The notes under the pieces are model-generated. The model did not search any database. It was not told the origin of the DNA and was given only the letters and a program-made list of their open reading frames with translations. A stretch of DNA of 64,000 nt from Acanthacorydalis orientalis (Eukaryota; Arthropoda; Insecta; Megaloptera; Corydalidae): the NCBI GenBank assembly GCA_034766995.1, contig CM068313.1, positions 6,973,461 to 7,037,460 of the forward strand. Reading direction: 5' to 3'. This document shows positions 24,920 to 38,500 of this stretch, one piece after another. How positions within the stretch are numbered: the first letter of the stretch is position 1; each line of letters starts with the position of its first letter. The translations under genes were made by a program, and so were the position numbers.

Positions 24920-26166
24920 ATGTCTTCTGTACTAAATATATCCGAAAAAATTAAATTATTGTTGAAAGTATCCGGTTATCAATTGGTTCAAATTAATGGT
25001 CAACGTAGGTTTGGACCCCCGCCAAATTGGTCGGGTAGCCCACCGTCACGTGGATGTGAAATTTTCATAGGAAAATTGCCGAGAGATTGCTACGAAGACG
25101 AAATAATACCTTCATTCGAAAAAATTGGGCGTATATATGAAATGCGCTTAATGGTTGATTTCAATAATTATAATAGAGGATATGCATTCCTCCGATATAC
25201 GACAGTAGAAGATGCCAATCGTGCGGTGACACTGATGGATAATTGTGAAATAAGACCTGGAAATTTTATTGGGGTCTCGAAATCCGTCGATAATTGTAGA
25301 TTGTTCGTCGGAGGAGTGAATATTACAAAAACCGCTGATGAAGTACGGGAAGAACTTTCCAAGTATGTCGCTGGGATAACAAGTGTGATAATGTATCCAT
25401 CGATCAACGATAAAAATAGAAATCGAGGATTTGTTTTTGTCGAATTTAAATCGCATAAAATGGCCGCAATGGCTAAAAGACAATTAGCACATAATTGGGT
25501 TTTGCTATGGGAAAACCCAATCATTGTTGACTGGGCTGAACCTGAACCAGAAATAGATCCCAGGATTATGAAAAAGGTATTTTCTAATCTGAAAATGTTT
25601 GCATGTGTGGTAATTGTTTTTATAATAAAATTGACTTGTACAAAACTTGTTAAATATTTTGTAAATAAAATATAGATTTAATCTTCAGATGAAATAGAAC
25701 TGAAATAATGTTTTATTTTTAGGTTCGAATACTATATTTTCGTAATTTGAATCCGGAAACGACTGAAGAACTACTATATTTTTATATAAATTATTATACA
25801 TCTGCTGCTAATATTTCACGAGTGAAAAAAATCAACGACTTTGCTTTCGTTCATTTCAGAACACGTGGTTCAGCCGAATTCATTTTATTAAAATTGAATG
25901 GTGAATATGAGACATTCATAATGCACTGTACATTTAATTTGAACGATTTAATTTTAATTAATCATTTGTAGGAACCATTTTCAACGGCAACCAAATTACA
26001 GTCGAATGGGCTAGACCACAAATGTTTGCTAAATCAAGAATTTCGTTACCATCTAAGATGTATTTGTGTCAGTAAGTTTGTATTAATTTTTATATAACAT
26101 AACATTACAGTTCATTCTCTACAAAACTTTTTGTCTTTTAAAATAATATAAAAACAACGAAAGCAA

Positions 26167-26235
<69 letters not shown>

Positions 26236-26951
26236 TATTTAGTGAGGACTTTAAATATGTTTATCATATACCTGATACTCAATGTAGTATTATCAACTAC
26301 TCACTTTTAATTGAAAGGTTTACATAAATATATTTTCAATTTAATTTTACATATTTTTTTTATTTTAAAGTGCAGAATTTTATGATTCAATAATAAAACA
26401 ATATGCTATATTTTATACAGATCATTGCCTCCACGTCTAAGGCACGGAAATAATTCTAGAAACAAACGTATAATGCCTGAGATTGAAGAATCAAATGAAT
26501 CATCGAATTTTTTTACTTCCGCATTTTCGGAATACAATGGTGCCCCGCCGGTATTGCAGCCTCTAAACGTCGTTTATAATCCTGCTGGATATTTTCAATC
26601 ACCTATTCTTCTGTATGGAGGTATGTTTCTTACAAATGTATTTCAGCAGAGATCTTTCCTTACATATCATGCTATTACAGCCTCTACAACTACTTTTTAT
26701 CAGTTAACATTTACTTCAAACACTATGCAGGTAAAAAAAATATTTACTTTAATTTGAACAGAATAATTCTATACAGAAAGACGTCCCTTTTGTTAAATTA
26801 TTTCCTAATTTACACATAAATTTTATAAATTTTAAATAATAATAAGTATATCTGTAAGTTGTCTAATATGAATTCATAAAAAAATACAACCATTTTTCAG
26901 ATTATGCCATTCAATCTGCCAACGTCTGAACCAGCCGGAATGTTTATGTGA
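24920..26951 (+). CDS. RNA-binding protein of the RBM46/A1CF/RBM47 family, copy 1
   Basis: Binds mRNA through three RRM domains; relatives include RBM46 and Drosophila Tut (germline translation control) and the APOBEC1 cofactor A1CF. Five coding exons: 24920-25576, 25723-25900, 25972-26071, 26421-26730, 26901-26951 (431 residues). The family block YQLVQINGQRRFGPPPNW is at residues 20-37. RRM1 has RNP2 EIFIGKL (47-53) and RNP1 RGYAFLRY (86-93). RRM2 has CRLFVGGV (126-133) and RGFVFVEF (169-176), closed by the hallmark VDWAEPE. RRM3 has ILYFRNL and FAFVHF, ending VEWARP. The C-terminal ~140 residues are Asn/Ser/Tyr-rich with no recognisable double-stranded-RNA domain, so the protein is shorter than vertebrate RBM46. 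The in-frame GTG just upstream is not used as start. Which of the three family members it is closest to cannot be settled here. Confidence 0.92.
26169..26232. repeat. (TA)n array in intron 3 of RBM46-like copy 1
   Basis: About 31 TA units. Copy 2 has a much shorter array at the same place (about 30753-30775), so the length changed after duplication. Confidence 0.9.
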
Positions 26952-28028
26952 ATGGTTGTAGTAATAAGAAACAAATACTATAAAATTTCATAATTATTTC
27001 ATAGTTTTAAGCATGTTGGATAAATGAGTTTGATATTTTAATACATTAAAGCAATTGTTTGTAAATATTAACTTCTTTTCTAAAAGCATGTGTATCACTA
27101 TTTAACAATTAAAAATGCAATCAAATAATTATTCCCAAGGATCATATTGTATTATAATTATCAGTTATTAATACAATCATTGATCTTATGAAATATTTTT
27201 TTTGTTTATTAACTAACAATTGCTTACTGAATTGAATAATTACAATAAAAAAATTAATACTAGTTGTTCACTTCTTAATTAGAAAAACTATTTCACTGAT
27301 GTCTAATACAAAATATGGTACTGAGAATTATAACTGAAGCAGCTTTTTAATAGTTGCTTTAAATTAACGTTTCAAAAATGTTGTTTTCTTCAAAAAATCA
27401 CATACAAGAGGACATTAAAAAAATAGTGAATACTATTTTTATTGTATTTTTTAAATATTGATAAATGATGTATAATTGTACTGCAATTAAACAAATCTTA
27501 ACAGAATTTTTATATCCATAATCTTGGAATTTATTCATAAATAAATATTAAATTTTCTTTTAAAATCCATACTACAATAAAACAAAAATTATAAAAACAT
27601 CAAACTATTATCCATTTAGATTTTATTATATTTCAATGTCCATTTCTAACTTAGGTTAAATTAATATTTCAACTTAAATTAAGATAGTATAACTTAGTTT
27701 AATGCTTGGATAGAGTAGTTTTTGAATCACATAAATAACTATAAATGTAATTTGCTTGACATCAAATTAAAATAAGAATACAAAAATGTGAATATGATAC
27801 AGAACCATCTTATGTATCTTTAATATTTACAATTAATGTTCATTCATGAATAACATATACACTAACTTGTATATGTTATACACTTTTTATATCATTTATT
27901 TCAGTTTAATATTAACTCCATTATATAAAGATTATTCTATTTGTAACTGTACTCCAAATGCAAGAAATAAAAAAATAAAAAGTACACTTGGCGTTTCTTT
28001 ATATCTGTAATATACACTACCAGACGCC

Positions 28029-28090
<62 letters not shown>

Positions 28091-28354
28091 CATAAATATA
28101 AAAAATATAAAGTTTGGTTGGTTATTGGGGTTTTAGGGCGCTTCAACAGCTAAGGTCATTAGCGCCCCTCAAAAATATATAGAAAAACCATATTTTACAG
28201 AACATTTTTTCAGCACTATATCAACAAAAACTAAAGATAATTATTTAAAAAATAATAAAAAAGTATCTATTTTATTTACATCTCATTATTAAGAAATAAC
28301 GTTTTTAATGAAACAGTGATGTGCAATTCTATTCACCCTTATTTAATCAAGCGA

Positions 28355-28358
<4 letters not shown>
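26952..28358. other. Spacer between the two RBM46-like copies
   Basis: The first ~1 kb is the 3' flank of the duplicated unit. TA arrays lie at about 28044-28086. A GC-richer hairpin motif (28105-28170) is annotated separately. No exon seen. Confidence 0.5.
28105..28170. repeat. GC-rich hairpin motif, probable dispersed arthropod repeat
   Basis: GGTTGGTTATTGGGGTTTTA is followed by a perfect 7-bp stem, GGGCGCT ... AGCGCCC, around a loop containing AGCTAAGGTCATT. The block stands out from the AT-rich surroundings. The G-run followed by a stem with AAGGTCAT in the loop resembles short repeats I have seen scattered in arthropod genomes. I cannot name the element. Confidence 0.4.
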
Positions 28359-28410
<52 letters not shown>

Positions 28411-29009
28411 CAGTATTAAAGCATATATCCATAATGAAGATAAATAAAAAGAAAATATACAAAAAAATGTTAAATTTGTTTCGCCTCTATTAATTAATGT
28501 ATAATAATTACAAAATTATTTATAATGAACGAAACATATTTAAATTATTATTTTTTTTAATATAAAATCATTTATTTTATATAAAGTGTTGAGATGACAA
28601 ATGAAGAAAATTCGAATATACTAATATAAAAATTATTTTTGTATATGTTATGTTGTTTAAAGATTTGCGAATTACAGACATGTTCAAATTGAATTAATTA
28701 TAAAAATCTTATGCACATTTCAAATATACGCTTGTGACATGTATGTTAGGATTCTGATTATTCTTTGAAATATCGATAGGGAATAATGAAATGCTTAGTA
28801 AATGTACTGAATAATATGTCGATTGTACTTATCGGTGTTTATCAATTCAATATTTTAACAATAACTCGTCTTATTTTCAAAGTAGAATATCTTAATTCTT
28901 TTGTAATCTTATGCGGTGTACAAAACTGCAACTTTTTATTAATATATAATCTCTTTACATTGTATTAAACATTGATTCCAACCCTTCCATCTTAATCATT
29001 AGTAGTTTA

Positions 29010-29355
29010 TTGTTCTATCACCTAACAAAAAAGGCAACACTGATTAGTGCATTTTAGTCGAATCTGTTCCCAAGTTAAGTGGATTCCAGTACGCACGTTT
29101 TTTTGAAAAAGTAATTCTATTATTATTTCCAGTTTTATTTGATTTTTATATAAATTAGTTTATTAATTTGATATTTTATTTTTTATTGATATTTATATAT
29201 AATCTAATTACATTGTATCAAACACTGATTCCATCCCTTCGTGAATCACCTCATAAAATAAAGCAACAGTGATTAGTTCATTTCAGTTGAGTCTGTTTCC
29301 AAGTGAGCATATACTTAAGTGGAATTCAGTTCGCGTTTTTTTTTTTGCAAAAGTA
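29010..29355 (+). promoter_or_regulatory. Two tandem leader/promoter copies upstream of RBM46-like copy 2
   Basis: Counterpart of 24380-24760. Two diverged copies of the ~110 bp block lie at about 29020-29112 and 29255-29352, the second again ending TTTTTTGCAAAA/GTAAGT. The internal doubling therefore predates the gene duplication. Confidence 0.5.
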
Positions 29356-29515
29356 AGTATTAATTTGCTGTTCTTTTTTTCCAAATTTATTTTAATTTTC
29401 ATACAAATTAGTTAATTTATTTCATATTTTCCTTTTTATTAAAGCACAACATTTTGAGAGGAGAGAAACACCGTGTAATTCAAATTTACATCTTTAATCA
29501 GTGATAAATAGAAAT

Positions 29516-31499
29516 ATGTCTTCTGTACTAAACATATCCGACAATATTAAATTATTGTTGAAAGTATCCGGTTATCAATTGGTTCAAATTAATGGTCAAC
29601 GTAGGTTTGGACCCCCGCCAAATTGGTCGGGTAGCCCACCGTCACGTGGATGTGAAATTTTCATAGGAAAATTGCCGAGAGATTGCTACGAAGACGAAAT
29701 AATACCTTTATTCGAAAAAATCGGGCGTATATATGAAATGCGCTTAATGGTTGATTTCAATAATTATAACAGAGGATATGCATTCCTCCGATATACGACA
29801 GTAGAAGATGCCAATCGTGCAGTGATGCTGATGAATAATTGTGAGATAAGACCTAGAAATAATGTCGGAGTCTTGAAATCCGTCGATAATTGTAGATTGT
29901 TCGTCGGAGGAGTGAATATTACAAAAACCGCTGATGACGTACGAGAAGAACTTTCCAAGTATGTCGTTGGGATAACAAGTGTGATAATGTATCCATCGAT
30001 CAACGATAAAAATACAAATCGGGGATTTGTTTTTGTCGAATTTGAATCGCATAAAATGGCCGCAATGGCTAAAAGACAATTAGCATATAATTGGATTTTA
30101 CTATGGGAAACCCCGATCATTGTTGACTGGGCTGAACCTGAACCAGATTTAGATCCCAGTATTATGAAAAAGGTATTTTCTAATCTTAAAATATTTGCAT
30201 GTGTGGTATATATTTTTATAATTAAATTGACTTTTACAAAACTTGTTAAATATTTTGTAAATAAAATACAGATTTAATTTTCAGATGAAATAGAAATAAA
30301 ATAATGTTTTATTTTTAGGTTCGAAAATTATATTTTCGTAATTTGAATCCTGGGACGACAGAAGAAGAAATGAAACTTCATATAAGTTATTATACGTCTG
30401 TTCGTAATATTACACGTGTGAAAATTATCAAAGACTTTGCTTTCGTTCATTTCAAAACACGTGGTTCAGCCGAATTGATTCTGCTCAAATTAAATGGTAA
30501 ATATGAGATATTTTTATGGCATTGTACAAATTTAAACGCATTAATTTTTATACAGGAACCATTCTTAACGGCAGTCAAATTACAATCGAATGGGCTAGAC
30601 CAACAATGTATTCTAAATCAAATGTTTCATCATCTAAGTCGTCTTTTTGCAAGTAAGTGGGTAATAATTTCCGTATAACAGTACAGTTCCTCTTTTACAA
30701 ATACTTTCATTTTACTTTTCGAAAAAATATAGAAACAACGAAAATAAACAATATATATATATATATATATATATATTTCTTCAGTAACTGTTTTTTAATA
30801 TATTTATCAGATATTTTATGCTCGATGTATCAACATTATCAACTACTAAAATTTAAATGAAGTATTTACAAATGTATGTTTTTAGTTTAATTTTACATAT
30901 TTTTTTATTTAAAAGCAGAAAATTTTATGAGTGAATAATAAAATTATATGCTATTTTATGTGTAGCTCATTACCTCCACGTCTAAGGCACGCAAATAAAC
31001 TAAAAAATAAAATTAATGGAGTACCTGAGATAGAAGTATCAAATGAAACTTCATGTTTGGTGCCTTCTGTATTTTTGGAATACAATGATGCCCCGCAAGT
31101 ATTACAGCCATTAGAGAATCTAAATAATTTTACTGAATACTTTCAATCAGCTATTTTTCCGAATGAAGGTATGTTGACTGAGAATATATTTTATCAGACG
31201 TTTTTATTTACATATAACGCTATTACAGCCTCTACGGCTACTTTTTATCAATCAGCAACTTCTTCGAACAACATACAGGTAAAACATTTATTTACTTTAA
31301 TTTGAATGCAATTAACTCTATATAGAAAGATATCTTTTTTTTCAATTATTTCCTAATTTGCACAGAAATTTTATAAATTTTAAATAATAGTAAGTATATC
31401 TGTAAGTTGTCTAATATGAATTCATAAAAAAATACAACCATTTTTCAGATTATGCCATTCAATCTGCCAGCGTCTGAACCAGCCGGAATGTTTATGTGA
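29516..31499 (+). CDS. RNA-binding protein of the RBM46/A1CF/RBM47 family, copy 2
   Basis: Tandem paralogue of the gene at 24920. Five coding exons with identical layout: 29516-30172, 30319-30496, 30556-30652, 30966-31278, 31449-31499 (again 431 residues). All three RRMs are intact, including RNP1 motifs RGYAFLRY and RGFVFVEF and the VDWAEPE closure. Exon 1 and the last exon are nearly identical to copy 1. Exons 3 and 4 differ by one codon in opposite directions, and exon 4 (after RRM3) has changed heavily: SNFFTSAFSEYNGAPPV versus SCLVPSVFLEYNDAPQV. No stop or frameshift, so this is probably a functional gene with its own C-terminal tail. Confidence 0.9.
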
Positions 31500-34256
31500 A
31501 TGGTTGTAGTAATAAGAAACAAATACTATAAAATTTCATAATTATTTCACAGTTTTAAGCATGTTAGATTAATGAGTTTGATATTTTGATACATTAAAGC
31601 AATTGTTTATCAATATTAATTTCTTTTCTAAAAGCATGTGCATGACTATTGTCTAAACAATTGTTAATGCAATCAAATCATTATTCCCAAGGATCATATT
31701 GTATTATAACTATCAGTTATTAATACAATCATTGCTCTTCTGAAATATGTTTTTTGTTTATTAACTAACAATTGCTTACTGAACGCAATATTTTTTTATT
31801 ATAAATGAACAGAAATACTTGTTTACTTCATTATTAGAAAAACTATCTCACTATCAGTTCATACGAAAATGTACGGTATTGAGACTTTTTCCTGAAACAT
31901 TAAGCTGATTTAAAAATATATTGCAATTAAAAAAATAGAATTTTTATCTCTATAACCGTTTAATTCATAACTATTTTCTTTTAAAATCCATCCTACAACA
32001 AATAACAATTTTAAAAAATATCAAACTATTTTCCATTTAGATTTTTTAGGATTTCATATTAGGTTTAGATATATTTTTTTTTGTGTTTAGATAAGATAAT
32101 AGTAATTTTAGAATTAAATAAATTGCTATTAATGTAATTTGCTTGATACGAAATCAGAATATAAATATAACAGTAATGATATAAATCAAAACAATCTTAT
32201 GGATCTTTAATAATATTTTAGGTTAATATATATTTAATTTTAAAATTAACTTCATTATAAAAGCATTATTTCTTGTAACTTTGTATTTTAGATGTAATAG
32301 GAAATAAAAAATACAAAAATACAAAAAAGTACATCTGGCGTTTTTTTATAATTGTTTTTGAGTTTTAATTATATCAAATCAGATATGAGTATAAAGTATA
32401 TTTTGTCTTTATGTGTACTTATTTCTATATGTATTTTATATAACGAAAAGCGACTCTTTACGTGTTAAAATATTAATTAATGTTAATTTTTATAAGCAAT
32501 AAAAACAGAACTTCAATATAATTGTTTTTATTATTATGTAAATTATATTTTTTATACTATTCATAAAAAAATGTCTACTTCATTATAAAAAGTTTTCTAT
32601 CAGTATATTAGTTCATATATTTTAATATCAGTGATTCATTTTTCACTTATAAATAAATTTGATTTTTAAACATTAATCACACGCTTTTTAAGTTTATTGT
32701 CAAATACTATTTAGGTCCAAAATGATTCAGACTTTATTCAGTTGCATTAATTAGTATAATAAATTCATATTGAAGTTTACTACTTTTAATAATTCTGAAT
32801 AAGATTGGTTATTACTTAACTATTAAAATCAAAATGTATTTACTTTATTTTTTACATAAATTTTACCAAAAAATATTTAAAAAGAATATTCTTATCCAAA
32901 CAAACCTGCCAAGATTGTATAATACAGTTGTATTGCTGACCAATCAGAATTTATGAAGTAACCTAATTTGAACTTTATTAAGAAAACTTAATTTGTTAAT
33001 ATTTTATTGATTGTTGGATTATGTACTCTTATTTTTAAATCATTCTTCAAAGAAAAACTCCTAATGGTAGCCTAAATACACTTAAAATAAAAAATATTTG
33101 TTTTTACAAACTTTTAATTTTAAAGTGTTTTTGATTACAAGTATCTTTATTTGTATAAAAAATATACATATGTATATATTACAAATTTTCTTATAAATTT
33201 ATATGTAGAAATAAAACATTAGGTCATTCTTATTATTAAGAATAAATACGAAAACAATTCGATGTACGTTTCTTATGAACACTCCATGTAAAGATTTATA
33301 AATATTGATATTTATTTAATATTTAATAATAATAGTAATATTTTTTAAATATTTGAAAAATATACTTTACGGAAACACGGTTGAATAAATTATAACTTTG
33401 AAAAGCAAAAAATAAATGCTTGAAAACAAAGACATTGTTTGTACCTAAGAGTTAAACAAATAAAATTAATAATTTCTGAAAATGTTACTTATATATATTT
33501 AGATGATTGTTTATACAAAAAATTTTTGGTACATGAAATAGTCGGTATGTACATGTACCACAATTTACGATAATTGTACTATTCATAAAACTGATTAAAG
33601 TAAATAATAAAAAGTCATAAGCATGAAACACAGCCTATCATTATAAAACTCTTGTATTAACATAATACTATGATAACAATATACTTATTTATTTACATTT
33701 ATGGAACACTGGAACATTTCATTACTGTTTTTTACATTTATTCCTATTTCTATACATTTTGTATATTTAATAATTTTTATTAAAACATTAAACAGTGCTT
33801 AAAATGGAAGAAAATCTATAAATATCTCTAAACACATACATTTTTAAAAAGTTGATAAAAAAATAATTTTCCTATTTTTTAAAACATGTTTCTACATTAG
33901 TCCATGTAGTCTAAAAATAGTATTAGTGGGCATATTTAAAATAAAATTATTTTGTTTTCGTTGCTTTATAACTAATCAAAAAATCTTGATTATTCAATTT
34001 TATATTACTTTTAATTACTTTCATTGGGCATAAAACAAACTTTATATTCATGTTTTGCTGCATTTTTGAATGTAGCAAAATTCAATCCACTTTTATAAGT
34101 TTCAGTACGTTTGTAACATGTGTGCGTATTTTTTAAAAATACAAACAAATAGTAATTATAATCATTGAAAGTATATCGTCTTTGTTTTTTAATTACTTTG
34201 ATTATCCATCAGTTGTATTCATTGATTTATTGAATGACAATTCTTTCATAAAACTG
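31500..34256. other. Spacer between RBM46-like copy 2 and the P5B ATPase
   Basis: The first ~850 bp is the duplicated 3' flank; the remainder is AT-rich with no exon, RNA gene or mobile element that I recognise. The region is notably free of long TA arrays. Confidence 0.5.
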
Positions 34257-35564
34257 TTAAACAACAAAATGATTAACATCAAAATCATTATCCAATGTAA
34301 ACCATTCTTGATTGCGAAATTGCTGATCCAAATTTTTAAATTTATTTTTAGGACATTTTTTACATTTAATAAAATGTATTAATGTTTTAAACCAATGTGT
34401 ATCTGCCACTAATGTCTGTAAATTAAATACGAAAATACATTAAAATGAGTAAAGATTCTGTCATATCAAACATATTTGCATTCTTTTTTACATATACTGA
34501 TAATAACTACTTCTTTATACAATCAAAAGTATATATTTTTTAGAAGTGTAATATTCACTTATTTTTTAATAAATACACACTCAAATAATCATCCAATTTT
34601 AAACTATCCCTACCTCTAGAAATACAGAAAGTATTAAATTTACTATCGGAAATATCAAAAGTAAATTTCTGAATTTATTTTCTTTTTCACTTTTCAATGG
34701 CATTATTTCTAGAAAATCAGCCAAAGATTGAAATGGATAAATTAGAAGAAGTACATTAAATGATGTTAATGCCAATAAAGAGAACATTAATAATCCTAAA
34801 ATATGAACAAACAATAAATATTTTGAAAAATGAAACCTAAATATAAACAATAAATATTTTGAAAATTTTTTTATTCTATTTTATAAATTTACCATTATTA
34901 ACTGCTGATTTTCGAAAAGGTTTTCCTTTTGAATAAACTAATGCTAAAATGAGATACTGGAAGCCACTAACTATAAAAATAACAGTATTATCCCAACATA
35001 ATACATTTTCTTCACCATGTTTGATTGTCTTTTCATTTAATGGATGATACCTAATAAAATATATTAGCTACTGTTACATACAAAATACACATACTTTTTT
35101 AAATTAAAATTAATTATTGTATGATGAATAAAAAAATATATTTTAACTAAAAATGAAAATAAATATTAAAGTATAAATAAATAAAATACAAAATTGTAAC
35201 ACGATAAATACTTACCAAGGTTGTAATGTTAAAACATATAAAGATGAAATTTGTACGTTTGCACATATAATAATTTGGCACACTAATGGAATTAAATTTC
35301 CGAGTGACACAAGAGACCCTTTAGGTCTAAAAGGAACTAATATTGTAGATGGCTCTTTAAATAAATTTTAAATGTTTAAAAATTTTCTACATTTATACAG
35401 AAAATTATTATCCAAAAATTTATAATTACCTTGTCGTCCTAAGCAAATAGCTAAAGTTGTTGTAACAACAAGATCAATGTAAAGAAATTCCATATTTCCA
35501 AATTCAGATGCTCTCTGTAAATATATTTTTAGAAAAAAATACTTAAAATTATATACATTCATGC

Positions 35565-35599
<35 letters not shown>

Positions 35600-38500
35600 A
35601 TGTTATAATTATATTTTTAAAAAAGTGAAAACACTTACAGTGTACAAAATCAAAACAGAGAAAAACTGTATGAAACTATACAATGCCATATACTTAAATA
35701 TTGCAAAACTGGTAACCAAAGCACATCGCCCTTCTAAAACAATATATTTAACACATGATATATCTTGAAGAGTAGAAGTAAACGGAGCTGCAACACTTGC
35801 TTCTGCTTGACTTAAAGATACACCTACATGAGCTGCTTTTAATGCCTTCAAAAGTCATGTATTTACTAATTATTTGACTAATAATTTTACAATTGATACT
35901 TCATATATAAATACTTACACCACAATCATTTGCTCCATCTCCAACCATACCTACTACATAGTCTAATTCTTGTAATGCAATTACAAGTTGAGTTTTTTGT
36001 TCTGGTCTGAATCTTGCATATATTGTACCTTTGAGTATCAATTTTGGTATCCAGCTGGCATAATATGTTCGAATAACATTCCATGTTTTTCCATCTAAAG
36101 CAAAATGATACTGCATATGGCTTGGCAATAATATTGATGACTAAAAATGTATAAATGTGTATATATATATATAAAATATTATATGGTCAAAATATTTAAT
36201 TTGCATAAATATATCACATTTACATCTGAATTGTTTATTCCTTCATTGCCCGATACAACATTTGTTGAATTAAGAAATTCAAATTTTATTTTTGGTACTC
36301 TTTGATTAGTGTCTGATAAATCATTTTGTGCAGTAACTAGAATAATGTTTTCTTGTGGAAGAATCATACCACAGTCTCGACTAACTGATATTGCTGTCAT
36401 TATATTATCACCTAAAAAACTAGATGTTACTGAATGCACTTTTATTCTAATAATTTACTAATTTTTATTACCTGTGATCATTACTATTCTAATTTTTGCA
36501 GATTGAAGGTCTTTTATTATTGGTGTTGTTTGTGGCTTCAAAGCATTTTGCATAATTAAAAGACCAATAAATTCTAAATCACATTCTACCTGTTTAAAAA
36601 AATACACTATTTGAATAATTATCTGTGACTGATTTTACAATTTGAATTTTATACTCATACTTCACCTTTTCTCTAGCAATTTTCTGTATATCTTTCCATT
36701 TTAGTTTCTTATCTAAATTTTTATAAGCTAAAGCAATTATTCTGTACCCTTCCATTGCATATTTAGTTAGAAGGCTGTAAAAATTTGTTGGTATTGATTC
36801 AAATTTACATAGTTTAATTATTTTTTCTGGTGCCCCTTTCACATACACTGTCATATGTTTACTTCCTAAAGTTCTGCAAATAACTGACATACACTGTTCG
36901 GTTGAAGAAAATGGAAACTGGCGCAATAAACCAATTTGATATGGTAACTACAAATCAACATAATAATTAAATTAAAGTTTTTTAAATAAAATATATAAAT
37001 GTTTTATATAATTAATGCAGTGACTAATATTCTATTTATAAAAATAAATTTATCAATATAAATTTGATTACATTATTCATTTCTGTTGGATTGAATGGTA
37101 AATCAGATATCTGAATACTTTCAGAAGAAGGATATACAATTGTAGGAGCTAATACTTCAAAACGACTATTTTCAGGTCCAGGTTCTTCAAGAATCTGTAA
37201 AAGTAAAAAAAAAATATTCTGATATTCGTAAAATTATTCTAACACTACCACGTTCATATACTTATTTTTCATATATGTCCTGCAAAACTTTATTTAAACG
37301 TACCCATTTTGTAGCTTCAAACATATTTAAATCCAATGGGTCACCATTAATGATGCCATCAAGTCGTGTAAGAGAATGACAACAAGCCATTGCCTGTATT
37401 AATGGTGACTTTTTATCAATTTCCATAATATTAAACACTGGTTCCTTAAAATTATATGTATCAGATGGTATTACAGCATACAAATCAAGTCCATCATGTG
37501 TTAAAGTACCAGTCTAAAACATATTTTCAATTATGTGTACATATCTATAAATTAATATTAATAATCTATTTACCTTATCAAAACAAATTAATTTTATTTT
37601 CCCTGCAACATTTATTTTCATTGGACTCATACAGTAAATTCCAAAATTTTTTAAACGTGTTTGACTATAAACTGTACCTGCAGTCATTGCTGCTGGCAAT
37701 GCAGGAGGTACAATAATTGTAATAATATCTAATGTTCGTAACAATATCGTTTCTAGATCTGCCTGTAATTGTTGGTTTTTAACATGACAATAAATTTATG
37801 GAAATCATAATAAAAAACAAAAAAACATTGATACATTTAATTAACTAATGTTTTTAATTATACTTACTTGACGTTTAATGTACAGATATACACAATATGA
37901 CATGCCAATCAATGCAACAAAAAATAGAAAGAAAACAAATCTCATAGAATCTTTATAGAAAGCAAATCCAATTGGTTTGGGATACATAATACTTTTTACT
38001 AGTTCACCTTTGGTTGTTTCAAATCCTGTCCTGACAACTTGAGCTAATACCTACAAAAGAAACAATGGAAAATTATATATTTTAATATTAATATTAAGAA
38101 ACAATAACAAAAGGTATACATTTTAATAAATGTGACAAAATTAAATATCTAACTAGAAAGATCTTCAAAGTACTAATATTTTCATTAATTACATATAATT
38201 AACTTTAAAGAACAAATCATAAACAATAATTTAAATAAAAACAAGAACAGCTTGATTGACTTTTTCAATTTTCATCAAAATAATAATAATTTATATCTGA
38301 ATCTATTATCTTATTGTTCAAAATACCTTCAGATCACCATAATATCTTGTTTGTATAACTTGTGTACCTGAAAATAAAGTATGTCGTTTATGAATGGATG
38401 GATTATATATTTCATCAGATGGATTTGGTGGAGTCTTAGTAATTGGTACACTTTCACCTAGTTAAAAAATATGTAATCATAAAAGTGTTTCAAATGAATA

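Larger units (their letters stand above)
23680..28005 (+). repeat. Segmental duplication, unit 1 (contains RBM46-like copy 1)
   Basis: Sequence from the TA array at 23.68 kb to the GGCGTTT block near 27.99 kb is repeated in direct orientation at about 28.36-32.35 kb. It includes coding exons, introns, leader and 3' flank. The offset is about 4.6 kb at the start codons (24920 versus 29516). Boundaries are approximate because both edges are AT-rich and diverged. Confidence 0.85.
28360..32345 (+). repeat. Segmental duplication, unit 2 (contains RBM46-like copy 2)
   Basis: Direct repeat of about 23.68-28.0 kb. Introns and flanks still align closely, including the 3' UTR block beginning TGAATGGTTGTAGTAATAAG after both stop codons. 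The duplication is therefore relatively recent compared with the protein family. Confidence 0.85.

Noticed and set aside
25148..25524. Minus-strand frames of 111 and 118 codons opposite RBM46-like exon 1
   Set aside because: Shadows of the plus-strand gene. The same frames recur opposite copy 2 (29744-30120) only because the coding strand is conserved.
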